Source: Glandiceps talaboti
Taxonomy: Eukaryota; Hemichordata; Enteropneusta; Spengelidae
DNA: 64,000 bases
Direction of reading: 5' to 3'
NCBI RefSeq assembly: GCF_964340395.1
Contig: NC_135563.1
Location: 23,516,309-23,580,308 of the forward strand
Shown: positions 40,226 to 51,523 of the stretch, one piece after another
Layout: every line of letters starts with the position of its first letter
Numbering within the stretch: the first letter of the stretch is position 1
Notes under the pieces: generated by a model
Database searches by the model: none
The model's input: only the letters and a program-made list of their open reading frames with translations
Told to the model about the DNA's origin: nothing
Made by a program: the position numbers and the translations under genes

Positions 40226-40270
40226 CCTCCCTCCCTCCCTCCCTCCCTCCCTCCCTCCCTCCCTCCCTCG
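39796..40270. repeat. (CTGT)n, (ATGT)n, (CT)n, (CCCT)n compound microsatellite
   Basis: About 470 bp of successive pyrimidine-rich tetranucleotide runs. It produces open frames up to 222 codons on both strands, none of which is a gene. Confidence 0.96.
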
Positions 40271-40619
40271 TACAATGCGAATAAAAATGTACCAGCATTG
40301 AAGTCTTTTCATTTATCGTGGTCATGGGAAACGTCGTTATGAGACTGATAACGTAATTGCGATAACGTGGTGCGTAAAAGTACTTAAACCATTAAAACGT
40401 TATTTCCGATAAAGACATCTTGGGAAATCAAATGCTGTCCTCTAAAATTGAATTTCCCAACTGAATGTCTAGTGTACAAATGCAACAAGTACGTAGCAAG
40501 GTGGCTTGAACTTCAAGTACAGTGATATGCATTTTTGTGCTCGTATTGAACATAGGAATATTTTCAAATAGCGTGATATCCATCGAGATAACCCACCATT
40601 TAAACTGCGCTATCATTTT

Positions 40620-40960
40620 TTCATCAAATAACCAAAGATGTAATGACTAAAAATACCTATAAAAAGACACTGTATCTGTCACTTTAGTGGTCAATATTGT
40701 ACGGTAGTGTAGCGGCAAGATTAAATTTTGAATCTGTCACTATGTTCAAACTCTACATAGTCTTAGTCTAGTTGTAACTGTTGTATAATTTTTCCATCAC
40801 GTGATAACCACGAAATACATGTATATGTTCACTGAATATTCAATTTGTTAAAGTACCAATAATTAAACATTGTGCATGTGCTAATCAGCGGTAAAGCAGT
40901 ATCGAAATCGTGATCGCCGTTTAGGGCGTTGAGTTTTGGGTGCGGACCTAAAAATCAATT
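40620..40960 (+). repeat. Dispersed repeat, copy B (SINE-like)
   Basis: Diverged copy of the repeat at 15534-15870, same orientation. Both end with GTGCTAATCAG/GCATGCTAATCAG and then TTTTGGGTGCGGACC. Confidence 0.55.
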
Positions 40961-41717
40961 TTGTTTCAATGATTTTTCGTGTACACAGCTATAAAGAGTA
41001 CGTTCATCCACAGGTGATTCAATACTGTTCACGGTGTACGATATTACGAGCACGTTATTGTACGTAACAACACATTTTTTAAAAGCATTCCGCTGCAGCT
41101 AGTGCAGCTTTAAGAGAAGTAACTTGGCTCTGAGTGATCTTGACCTTGCCTAAACCTTGAATGATTATATGTTGTGAAACACTGTTTCAATTACAAACTA
41201 CAGACGTCTAAATAGGCACACAGTCACAAACTCTCACTGAGCTGTTCATGTAAATGAAGGTTCACGCATGTCCAATAAATGTACTTGACCGGAATATTGA
41301 TGACGCCCTTGCCTGTGGTTCATGCGTTGTCGATATTTTGGTAGAGAGTCACCATCGATGATGTAAATAAATCTAACCATGCATAAAATACCCAGTCAAT
41401 AACTATTTTCATAAATTGACTCGAATAGAATGAAAAAAAATACACCGCGATTTTGTTTCATTCTTTTAATGTCTAACTACGTCATCGTGATGTACGCGTC
41501 ATGTTTACGACAAAGTGGTTGGACGTTAGTGACGTTAGAAACCCTGCCAGTCAATACCGTTTATCGATAACACATTTATAGCATTTGTTATATTCTACCT
41601 AGACGCAATTCCAAACCTGGAAGAAGCTAAAAGTTTCATTTCTTTTATGTAATAATATCTATCACAGTGGCCGACCGTTTGAATGGCATCATTATTCACT
41701 CTTGATGTAGTACATCC

Positions 41718-41775
41718 TGGAGAGGAGAGGAGAGGAGAAGAGAGAGAGGACAGAGACAGAGACAGAGACAGAGAC

Positions 41776-41874
<99 letters not shown>

Positions 41875-41935
41875 TATAAACAGACATGTACAGACATTCT
41901 GTCTGTCTATGTCTGTGTCTGACTGACTCTGCCTG
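41718..41935. repeat. (GAGAC)n/(GACA)n microsatellite
   Basis: Purine-rich run grading into GACA units downstream of gene 2. Confidence 0.95.
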
Positions 41936-42262
41936 TCTTCCCTGTTCGCGTACGAAAAGTTGCATTATAACTGAAGACGTTTGATAGTCTTTTGAAAGAG
42001 TTAGTTCGCCAACTAAATTGTTAGTAATAGTCTTAAACGAGAAATGTCTATAATTTCGATCTACAATTATTTATACCAACAATACCACAAAATATACCAC
42101 AGTTACCATAGTAACCACAGCACAATGCACAAAATGAAGAAGAGCCATGACCTTTAGTATTACTTTAATCTCGTAAAACTTTAATCTTAAATATTCACTT
42201 TAAAACTTCCTACAGAATGATGTAAATAAATGGTCAAATTGTCAGCTTGATGTTATTTGACT

Positions 42263-42268
42263 TTTATT
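42263..42268 (-). terminator. Candidate poly(A) signal of gene 2
   Basis: AATAAA on the minus strand about 205 nt past the gene 2 stop codon. Other A/T-rich candidates exist nearby, so this is a candidate only. Confidence 0.35.
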
Positions 42269-42472
42269 ATAAATATTTCATCCGATATAATTTATATATA
42301 TGGGGTTCAGAAGAATAGAGACTTGTAAACAGATCAGTATATACTGTTTAAGAGGCAGTCATATTATAGATACATAATCTAATATGTTGCTGTTAGCTTG
42401 TTTTTGTTTCCCTCTTTGAGTTCGAAAGAATCGGGTGTAGGAAGACAGCCATGTAGTATAAATAGTAACTGC

Positions 42473-42672
42473 TCACACATGTGCAGGTACGACGGCTGCT
42501 GTAGGCTTTGTTGGCTTTCCTCGGTGTGTTGGTTTTGCCGAGGGTAGTATAGTTGATAATGTTGTCAATTTGGTTGCATAATCAGTCGCCCTGGTAGAGT
42601 TTGTTGGGAGTTCACTTTTCGCATCAATAAAAGTATCATTTTTGTTCCCATGGTCTATGTCCGCCAAAAAAA
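42473..42672 (-). CDS. Gene 2 exon 6 (S/T/P-rich tail and stop)
   Basis: This exon follows a pyrimidine-rich acceptor ending TTTAAG|TT and enters in phase 1. It encodes FLADIDHGNKNDTFIDAKSE and then a Thr/Ser/Pro/Lys-rich sequence with NDT and NST sites, ending AVVPAHV and TGA. There are no cysteines, so it lies outside the folded modules and may be an O-glycosylated tail. The TTAAG acceptor is less typical, so this exon is somewhat less certain. Confidence 0.68.
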
Positions 42673-42808
42673 CTTAAATAAAAAGAAATAAAAGATAATT
42701 AATATGTTTTATGAGTCTTTATAAACTTGATTGAATGAGTATTTCTTGATCCTCCCCGACGCCCCCCCCCCTCTCTCTCTCTCTCTCCCTCCCTCCCTCC
42801 CTCCCTCC

Positions 42809-42899
<91 letters not shown>

Positions 42900-45800
42900 C
42901 TCTCTCTCTCGGTCTCACGTCGTATACCATTTCAAATCGTAAGAACTTAAACTTGCATACCATACACATTCCAAAAACTTAGCAGAACTGTCAATGTATT
43001 GACTCACCACTACCAAGTAATATGGAAAACGTATCTCTTAGCCGACAACTGGTGAAATCTTCATCACCCATACATTTTTCATTAGTACCATGTAATGTAT
43101 CACAAAGTTGTTCGCACTGGTATGTGCCATCACACAATTCTTCGGGAGAAATGCAGACTGTTGGATCACTATGACAACGTAGTTTGTTGATCCCATCCTT
43201 GTCCGCTGGGCAAACTGGGGAAAGAAACACTTTTCTGTCAATGTCGGTTACAATTGGACCAAAGATATATGTGCATATATGATTAAAAGTATTGACAACT
43301 TCAAGTATTTATATGGAGCAGCTCTATATAAATACGTGAAGTTGTCAGTTTTAATAAGGTCACTGACCCCATCATACACATATAAATATGATTTGAGCTT
43401 CGGGAATTCGAAAAAGTGAGATATCGTTCTACCAATGATAATTCAAATATCGTGTTGTAAGCGCGAATCTGTCATCTTTGGCAAAAGGATGAGACTGTTT
43501 GATCACCGAGTACACATATTATTTGTAGCATAGCGCCAGCTACGTTGGTCATTATGAAAGTCAGCAACGGTATCTTTATTTTGAGAATCAACCATGAATC
43601 GTAAACTGTGTTAGACTTTACGTGTTCATTGAAGTTCATGGACGTATTGGCCTGTGTAATGTCTCTAAACCATGATATACCAAACCGGAAATAGAAATTA
43701 AGGCATATCGACGAAATTGATTATCAACTCACGAAAATCTTTATCGGTCGCATTTTGATTTTAATAATAATTATTATAATAATGTTTCATATAGCACTTT
43801 CCCACTCTGTACTCAAAGCGCTTTTACAATTATTGCCCATGGCACAGATATATAGCGGCCCTTTACTTCCTTAACTCCCCGGGGAGCATACAATCCATTG
43901 CAACCTTTATAAGCGCATAGGATTAAAGCATTCACATTGCAACCTCTATCCTACCAGGTTCCCAAGTATATAGCTGGGCTGAGTTAGGCACAGTCGTGGT
44001 TCAAATCTTGCCCAAGGACTTTAGCCACTCAGAAACAAACGGCAGCGATGGGGCTCGAACCTTCCACCTGCATATTCCAAGCCGGCCACTCTAACCATTC
44101 ACCCATCATGACTCCACAACCTGCAACCTACAGATTCCAAGCCGGTCACTCTAACCATTGGCCCATCATGATTCCACAACCTGCAACCTGCAGATTCCAA
44201 GCCGGCCACTCTAACCATTGGCCCATCATGACTCCACAACCTGCGACCTGCAGATTCCAAGCCGGCCACTCTAACCATTGGCCCATCATGACTCCACAAC
44301 CTACAACATGCAGATTCCAAGACAGGCACTCTAACCATTCACCCATCATGACTCTACAACCTGAAACCTGCAGATTCTAAGCCGGCTACTCTAACCCCCA
44401 TCATCATGACTCCACATCTTTTAAACAAGATACGCGATTGCAATACAGTTGCATGGGATCAGACAGCCATACAGAAAACACTCGAGTCCAGTAGTTGTCA
44501 CGTGTCTGATACCATGGTGAATTATTACAGCAGTGCCCAAAATATATAAATATGTAAATGTGATGAGTGACAATATAATAATAAGTTAATAATAAGTTTA
44601 TTTCTATGTACAAGCTAGGCCACTTGGTGACAATCTAAATATGAATGATAGTGACAATATAAACTTATGTCGACACATTACTGGACAATACATCAAATAC
44701 TATGAAACGGGACAGGAACACCCAACAACATAGAAATGTGCAGAATGCTGGTGACTGTATCTCTATCGACTTACATTGTTTCAGACCTGACATCCAAAGT
44801 ACCAAAAATGCTTCGTGATCTTTCTTGCCAAAACCAAGACTTGGAATACCTGAAAATGACAAAAATACGTATGATAAACTGCATGTATCACCACGTGCAA
44901 GCCACTCTGGTCGTTTTACGTCACGGCAGCGTTTGTCTAGTACCTTATTGGTTCCGATAACCTCGAACGCCATTTTTGTCTTCGATTTTTCATAAGTTAT
45001 GCTCTCGCAGGTATCTATATTATTCTCCAATATTTGTCCGCATTCAGCCAAAAACACGTCGGTGTTTTAATCGTAGCGACAAAGCCCTTTAGCTTGCACT
45101 TTCCCTGGCTGAATGAAGAAAAGTGTTGAAGATATTATCAAACTATCGGTATCGTCTGAAAGCCCCCTGATCTGGATAGTTTCCTTTACACAAGTGTGTT
45201 TTCGACATTGATTTTCCCCAGACCTGATATTAAATATTGACACTCGATATCTGAACTGTCAAGCCACATTCCTGCTCCTATCATAACATTTTGATATCGA
45301 TAAGGTTTCATTCGATGTGAACTTTTTTCAACTTTTCTGCAATTTTTCTTTAGCCAGCTATAGTCTATTAGGCCGTGCTAAACAAGACGGCGTGCGAGAT
45401 CTCTTCCATTTTTCAAAAAGTTAAAATGGCGAGAATTTAAGTTCTATTACCGTGTAAACTTTCTTGTCAAAGTATCTTTTTGATAAATTATATTTTTAAA
45501 TCCCATCCCAGAGAAACCAGGTTTTTTATGCTGTAAGTTGTTATATGGTATTGTCTGTATATTGTGTTCAAGACACCAAATTCACAATCATGTCTCTACT
45601 TACTTAAAACTATCAAACCATCGCAGAAGTATTGTGACCAATCTGTATCTTGTCTTTAGGTCGAATTAATTTCTCAAAATATGAATGAATAGATTTAAAC
45701 AATTATTTTCTTATATTTTTGCGTCAATTCTTTGAAAAGGGAAGTAGTCAATACTCTGGTTTCTCTGAATATTGTTCCTAGGACTTGACACATTCTAAAA

Positions 45801-47480
45801 ATGTTTTAAAAAACGTGATTTTTTGCGGACGGAGTCATTTTTCTTCTCCTAGTCTATTGATTCTTGCAGGCCATCCAGGGCATGTTTTTCAGCTGAGGTG
45901 GCGTTGCCGTAAACAGGACAGCAATTTACGACAATGGGTCAACTCACCGTTTGTTTACGACAATGGGTCAACTCACCGTTTGTTTACGACAATGGGTCAA
46001 CTCACCGTTTGTTTTGATGGCTTCTATTATATCCTTCCACGCACATACACTAAGCGTCTCATCAGTGATACAAAAGTCGCTGTCATTTTCACATTGGCAA
46101 TCAGTAATCCCATCACAGATAAAGTCTGTCTCTGCGAAACATTGTGAATGATCACTACCGTGAAAGAAACATTCCATTCCTTGTCCGTCTTGGCACCCTG
46201 CAATGAATCCATTATACAATACAACGTGAAACATCTTCTTAATACCCTTAAGTTTCTAAAAAAAAAAAGAGAAGATTTTCACTGATCTCTATTATTGTCA
46301 AATATTTCGTTTAAATTACAATTAGGGAATCTGATGTTAGTTTTTTGAAATTCATTTTAGAACTAGATCGAACTGGTTTTTTTTTTAATCATTATTAAAG
46401 AAGGAGGATATTTTGATTTTGCAAATTGCACAATTTAACTTTTTGATACTCAAATTAATGTTTTACATTCTGTATTCACTAGATTACTTTCAAGTTCATA
46501 TATTATTTATTTATATAATGTCCAATAGGCATTGCCCAATAACAGGAGGAGGGTTCAGTGTTAGTGCAGGAGGAAACCGGAGTACCCGGGGAAAACCTGT
46601 GTTGTTCGGTAGTCAAACTGAACGACACTCTCTATATAGAATGAGTTCGAACTCCGGCCGACATCGGACAACAGACTTACATCAGATTAACCTTATCTCA
46701 TCCTACATGTACTTTTAAAAACATAAAAGATACTATAAGCTATTCTATGCTGTCTAGTGGTCAATGAACAACCAACCGATTGTACTTAGTGTAACTACCG
46801 GTTTAATGTCTGATCCAGTAAATAATTGCACCTATTGATAACAAACCGTTATCACTACCTAAACACATAAATATATTGGCATAACTTTCTAAACCCAACA
46901 CAAACTAAACAACTGTGTCAATACAACATACAAATTGTGTTTGCAACCATGTTCGCCGTATCAGACTTGTAAGAAAATAACTTCAAGTTATCTACAATTC
47001 ACGCCACCTTTTTTAAATACACATGTATCTGGCTTTTGACAATTGCGTTACTGTTTGGATTCCAAGTTACAACCACTGCTAGCAATCTAATGAAACACGC
47101 TGTATAGAATAACCTCTTTATTTGAGCAAATTCATCCATATATGCCGATCATTTAAACTTTGCATTGATTGTTCCTCCACTTTCTGATCCATCGATCACA
47201 GATTACGTACAGGGCTTTCAATGTCAACGTACAAGTCTACATCTAATCATAAACATCACTCAGGATGACACTAAGGTGTACTCTTCGTTATTATGACCGC
47301 CGGGCTTTTCCAAACTTTTCCCCTAAACTTTGGAATTCCCGTAGACATAAAATAAGCAGCAAATCTGAATTGTTCAAAGACCACGATGAAAATGTTACTA
47401 AAAACGTTCGTTGTGGACAGACCTTTCAACGGCGTCATAGAATAGAATAAACTTTTGGACTTCAGAGCTTTATGAATTCC

Positions 47481-47575
<95 letters not shown>

Positions 47576-47938
47576 CACTGCCAATGGGTCAGTAAAGTTA
47601 GACAATCTATTAATAAACAACTTACCAGAAGATATGTAAACAAGTTGGTAATTATATATTAGGGTGATACAAGACCATCTTCTTTGTCAACTTTGTTCTA
47701 ATTCGGTGACTATGCTTTTGATAAGATAAAGGAACAAACTCGTGATGCCACGAGACTGAGCATAATGTGTATATAAAGTTCATACGACGCTAGGAGATTT
47801 AAACCAGGTCAATTCGATTGAATTTTGAGCACCGAAGAGAGATTAGATTGCATACACCAACGGCATATACATCTTTGACAAGATGATTTTCTTGACTGTG
47901 ACAAAAATATTTGTCTTGATATATCTATCTCTCTATAT

Positions 47939-48022
<84 letters not shown>

Positions 48023-48042
48023 AGAGAGGGGGGAGAGGAGAG

Positions 48043-48118
<76 letters not shown>

Positions 48119-50550
48119 AGTGGGCAAGAATATCGGGCGATTAGTTTATTCAGATCTGTTATGAATCTTACACTTAGAGCCACCTGCCTTAGTGACTACA
48201 AACAGTTTAGTTACTCGCTACATTCCATTTAAATCCGATTCGCTCCGTCCAAACTTATTCATGAATATATTTTTTTTTTATCGAACTCTAACCAGTACAA
48301 ATATTTTCTGCCAAGCCAGACATTGTTTTCAACGAGACAGACAACTGTGTGATTATGTTTTTATTAATGATTTCAATTGTATTTATAGTTCAATAAACTT
48401 ACGTTGAACTCCGAAGAACTCCCATGCTTCTTCTTCTGTTAGTGGAAATTTCCTTTCGGTGATCTTCTCTGATTTGTTGTTTTCAGTACTCACATTTTTC
48501 TGTAAAACCAATAGAATTGAACATATTTACTGCATACTTGGACCTGGCGTACACAATAAAAGGTCCAGAATGATCATTTGCCAAATTTGAAGCTTGAAAG
48601 TCTGTCTAGACATAATATTTGGCACATATCATATATTCAGTATTATGGACAAGTATGTGCAGGTGTAACTGTTGTTATCATATACAGCCAGTTTCATGTT
48701 AGTTTTCACTGGCTCTGACATTTCTTTACAAACGATGATATTGATCCTCAAATGAGACAGTTACAAAGGTACTTCACACTTCTTTAAATTTAATATAAAA
48801 CCGTTGTTAATTACTTATTTTAATCTTAATATACATTTGAGTCATTTCAGTGACAGACGCTTGACGTGATGTTTTCTTTTTTTTTGAGTGGAAAACATGT
48901 TTATGTAGACAAACTATTCATAATGTTTAAGTTTCTTTGGGACAAACTTGATAAAGTATTGTAACTTTTGATATGCCTATATATTTGAATAGTTCATTAT
49001 TCATGTCTACAGTAGCATTAAGCGTAATATTTTAATATGATATCATAACTTTAGATGTAACCAGTAAAGAACGACGAGGTTACATATTTCCCTACTTTTG
49101 AATTGATAAAAAAGATGAAATGTTCGAGAAGTACTTTAAACCATGATTTGAAGAAAAGCTCTCAAGTTGATTTGCCATGATTGCGAATAAAGTATGTAAA
49201 ATTGATAATTAAAAGTAGTTTTTTTTCCTTTTCTGACTCTTCCAGATCATCATTTAAGTTTTTCTATTAAGGAATATGCTACGGGGATAGTGTAAGAGTA
49301 TAAGACTTATTAAAAAGCTGTTACGTTTTATGACAGTGTCTATGGTTTATACTCATACCTTACCTGGGACGAGTTTTTATGATGTACAACTATAGATAAC
49401 AGTGCAACAAAAAACCCGAAAAGAAATATATGCCCCGAATATCTACAGTTCTACTAACCAGACTGTACTGTTAGTTACCTTTGACCATTGCCAAAGACGT
49501 GAAAACGTTGTCTCATGGGTATGAACTTTAACCATGAGGTGTTGCCCCCATGTGCCAAAGGTCATTGGAACCAGTACGTAAAGGGTGTGTTCAGTTGTAA
49601 TGTGTATGTAGTGAGGTATTCTTATGTCCTGAATGTATGCGTAATAATGATCAAAGTCTTGACATCATTGACTGTATTCATGCATGGATGACAGAAACCA
49701 TTCGTAAGTAGCCTTGTGTATGTTATATGGCAGTGTCCTGCAAAGGCCACATAGTTGCTATATTTACAAGTGATGGTAAAATGGAGAGTTTTTTTTTCTT
49801 CTACTTTTTCTCGACAATGAAATAAATTTGACATTGTTACATCAACAAATCTACTAGTTTGCGTTCATGAACGTTTTCGCCATGCCTAATCGACCATCAA
49901 CACAACAAAGTCAACATTAAACTGTACACGGTTTTTATTTTCAAAATTGCCCTTGCGACAACGGAATTGTTCTATCACTCTACATTTACAATAATATATA
50001 AACAAAATAAACACACACACACACACACACCAACAAACAAACAAACAAACAAACAAACAAACAAACAAATAGATAAACAAAACGAACGAACAAACAAACA
50101 AACAAACAAACAAACAAACGTACAAAATATGCATGGGTAAATGAAATATAATTTTGAACTAATTAATAACTATAACATGCATATGTGTATTTACGGGCCT
50201 GTATGCTATTGAAATTATATAATATGTGTTTTCATACATACTCATCCATACAAACAAACAACACGATATTATATATAGAAACATAGTATATTATTTCAAT
50301 AACATACAGGCTCGTAAATACATACATACATGTTTATAGATCTTATAGATCTTTTGAGTTTGAAATGATATTTCATCTATCCATACATACATACATACAT
50401 ACATACATACATACATACATACATACATAGTTTGTTTGTTTGTTTGTATGTATGTATGTATGTATGTATGTATGTATGTATGTATGTATGTATGTATGTA
50501 TGTACGTATGTACGTATACATGTACGTATGTACGTATGTACGTATGTATG

Positions 50551-50581
<31 letters not shown>

Positions 50582-51388
50582 CACGGTTCCTAGGCTTCCT
50601 GTGAGTTACCTACTGTTCTTTACTGACCATACAATTGCCACAAGATCATTCTACTTTTACAAAGTCATACATCAATCACCAGAGTTTAGTACGCCACAGT
50701 TGAAATATTGCATTGCCAAAACTTGGGATTATCGAAAATCAAATAGCCTGATATATCCAGGCATTGTTTCCCCTTATTAATAGCTCGTAGTGGTTAAATA
50801 CACAGACCAACAACTGGACCTTTCAGACGACTCAGAGAAAATGTAAACTGAAGTTCTTGAACGTATAGATCGATAAGCGATGTATTGTCTGTTGACATTT
50901 TCTTGAAATGGTCTGATACATTTCGGTACTCACTGATAAAATAGGAGGGTGGGGTAGCAGCTAGTTCACAACTAACAGAATTTCATCACAAAATAAATGA
51001 ACGAAGGATGAAATATAGTCTATCTAGATACCATCCATTGGGTTTGAATTTGAAGATCTCTTTACCAAACGTTAGAGATGAATCGAGCATCTCGACAATT
51101 AAAATGAAATACAAAAAAAACATCAAAAAAACCCAAAACAAACATTTGACGGGACAAATTGTCACACACACACACACGCACACACACGCACGCACGCACG
51201 CACGCAAACAGATATATACGTAGACAAAGAAGCCGTTATAATAGTCTCCCGGCAAATTACGAAAAGAGAAAAGAGAAAAGAAAATCATTATCACTTACCT
51301 CAGACAACGGTAAAACATAACCACTAGTTGGTGAATAAAAATAGAGCAGTTCAACCAATATGATTGCTAAGATTTGGATAAACTTCAT
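42473..51388 (-). CDS. Gene 2: secreted two-module cysteine-rich (LDLa-like) protein with S/T/P-rich tail
   Basis: Six exons (90, 97, 192, 75, 207, 200 nt) join in frame to 286 residues and a stop. Order: signal peptide (1-30); linker with KNVS glycosylation site and LTEEEAWEFFGVQ (31-62); eight-cysteine domain 1 (64-126), C-x7-C-x9-C-x7-C-x5-C-x-C-x6-C-x8-C with CDG; aromatic linker (127-151); eight-cysteine domain 2 (153-220), C-x11-C-x6-C-x6-C-x5-C-x3-C-x9-C-x8-C with CDG; then a Thr/Ser/Pro/Lys-rich tail (221-286) with NDT and NST sites, no transmembrane segment. The protein is predicted to be secreted. It is the tandem paralogue of gene 1, in the same orientation about 23 kb upstream of gene 1's first exon. 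The cysteine domains resemble LDLa repeats with two extra cysteines. Function is unknown. A triplicated donor after exon 3 may cause mis- or alternative splicing. Confidence 0.82.
42763..42910. repeat. (CT)n/(CCCT)n microsatellite in gene 2 intron 5
   Basis: Pyrimidine-rich on the plus strand, so purine-rich in the transcript; about 90 nt upstream of the exon 6 acceptor. Confidence 0.95.
43008..43214 (-). CDS. Gene 2 exon 5 (cysteine domain 2)
   Basis: A 207-nt phase 1-1 exon between TTTCCCCAG| and AGTG|GTGAGTC. It has eight cysteines with CDG after the fourth, and ends CRLRDTFSILLGS, aligned with the [12 protein letters not shown] end of gene 1 exon 5. The first cysteine is preceded by F, where gene 1 has Y, which decides the acceptor choice in gene 1. 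Confidence 0.84.
43282..43353. repeat. Imperfect hairpin in gene 2 intron 4
   Basis: GACAACTTCAAGTATTTATA pairs with TATAAATACGTGAAGTTGTC around GGAGCAGCTC; the arms extend to ATTAAAA/TTTTAAT. It lies about 70 nt upstream of the exon 5 acceptor. Confidence 0.8.
43761..44420 (-). repeat. SINE with repeated tRNA-like head, copy 2
   Basis: On the minus strand, six units of about 60 bp containing TGGTTAGAGTGGCCGGCTTG (A-box-like), starting near 44074, 44134, 44194, 44254, 44314 and 44374 in plus coordinates. Then GGTTCGAGCCC (B-box-like), a body, the AAAGCGCTTTGAG tail and an ATT-rich 3' end. It lies in intron 4 of gene 2, in the same orientation. Confidence 0.78.
44775..44849 (-). CDS. Gene 2 exon 4 (second linker)
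   Basis: A 75-nt phase 1-1 exon between GTCATTTTCAG| and ACAAT|GTAAGTCG. It encodes IPSLGFGKKDHEAFLVLWMS then GLKQ, aligning without gaps to gene 1 exon 4. The KDHEAFLVLWMSGL part would form an amphipathic, aromatic helix. Confidence 0.85.
45932..46010 (-). repeat. 29-bp triplication of the gene 2 exon 3 splice donor
   Basis: AAACAAACG|GTGAGTTGAC and following sequence occur three times at exactly 29-nt spacing, with exon ends at 46006, 45977 and 45948. Confidence 0.92.
46006..46197 (-). CDS. Gene 2 exon 3 (cysteine domain 1)
   Basis: A 192-nt phase 1-1 exon between TCATTGCAG| and AAACG|GTGAGTTGAC. Eight cysteines match gene 1 exon 3 in every spacing except one residue between the second and third. 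CDGITDCQC and ITDET supply LDLa-like acidic positions. The donor block is repeated three times at 29-nt spacing (ends 46006, 45977, 45948); only the first keeps the frame with exon 4. Confidence 0.85.
46545..46640 (+). repeat. Dispersed repeat with GGAGGAAACCGG motif, copy A
   Basis: GGGTTCAGTGTTAGTGCAGG, then AGGAAACCGGAGTACCCGGG, then AAAACCTGTGTTGTTCGG. An inverted diverged copy is at 55556-55640. Confidence 0.6.
47262..47460 (+). pseudogene. LINE reverse transcriptase 3' fragment
   Basis: The plus strand reads RYYDRRAFPNFSPKLWNSRR followed by HKISSKSELFK. The motif RAF-x(4)-PKLWNS followed by a 'SLF+SFK'-like stretch is typical of the C-terminus of animal non-LTR (CR1/L2/jockey-type) reverse transcriptases. 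It is followed by TTTATGAA and an (ATTG)n run, plausibly the LINE's 3' tail. Truncated and antisense within intron 2 of gene 2. Confidence 0.6.
47483..47576. repeat. (ATTG)n microsatellite
   Basis: Perfect tetranucleotide run directly after the LINE fragment. Confidence 0.97.
47940..48120. repeat. (GA)n microsatellite with G-runs
   Basis: Two (GA)n tracts separated by a G-rich block, in intron 2 of gene 2; (TC)n in the transcript. Confidence 0.96.
48403..48499 (-). CDS. Gene 2 exon 2 (first linker)
   Basis: A 97-nt exon between GGTTTTACAG| and TCAAC|GTAAGTTT, entering in phase 0 and leaving in phase 1. It is polar and charged at first (KNVSTENNKSEKITER), with one N-glycosylation motif, then KFPLTEEEAWEFFGVQ, which aligns with gene 1 exon 2. 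It is 36 nt (12 codons) longer than its gene 1 counterpart. Confidence 0.8.
50389..50605. mobile_element. (CATA)n/(TATG)n array ending in a MITE A-like terminus
   Basis: Palindromic tetranucleotide arrays (CATA then TATG around TTTG units) end at ACACGGTTCCTAGGCTTCCT and GTGAG, which matches the right terminus of MITE A (ACACGGTTCCTGGGTCCCCT, GTG). No matching left terminus was found. Confidence 0.5.
51165..51205. repeat. (CA)n/(CACG)n microsatellite
   Basis: Short run about 90 nt downstream of the gene 2 exon 1 donor. Confidence 0.9.
51299..51388 (-). CDS. Gene 2 exon 1 (signal peptide)
   Basis: Thirty codons from ATG: MKFIQILAIILVELLYFYSP is a strong hydrophobic signal sequence, followed by TSGYVLPLSE. 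The donor is TGAG|GTAAGTGA in phase 0, as in gene 1. A TATA-like box lies at 51516-51523. Confidence 0.83.
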
Positions 51389-51515
51389 GATTACTTGCTC
51401 AAATAAGTCGATTAATTAGATAAGTGGACACACATCAAATCACAATTGAAACCAGAACAAGTATGGTCAGCTGCTCGATCGGTTTGTAAGAGACGGGGTA
51501 ACCAACGTACCAACG

Positions 51516-51523
51516 TATTTATA
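51516..51523 (-). promoter_or_regulatory. TATA-like box of gene 2
   Basis: TATAAATA on the minus strand in the context GGTATAAATACG, about 128-135 nt upstream of the gene 2 ATG. Position and spacing match the TATA-like box of gene 1. Confidence 0.5.

Larger units (their letters stand above)
48500..51298. other. Intron 1 of gene 2
   Basis: AT-rich, with (CA)n/(CAAA)n at about 50008-50122, a hairpin with about 50-bp arms at about 50184-50330, and the (CATA)n array at 50389-50580. No exon seen. Confidence 0.6.

Noticed and set aside
39644-40342. Open frames of 160-222 codons on both strands rich in C/V/L/S or R/Q/T/D
   Set aside because: They lie wholly on (CTGT)n, (ATGT)n and (CT)n microsatellite DNA; repeat units without stops give open frames in all phases.
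44665-45057. 130-codon minus-strand frame taken as a whole
   Set aside because: Only the part 44775-44849 is exon; the rest extends through clear acceptor and donor sites into intron.
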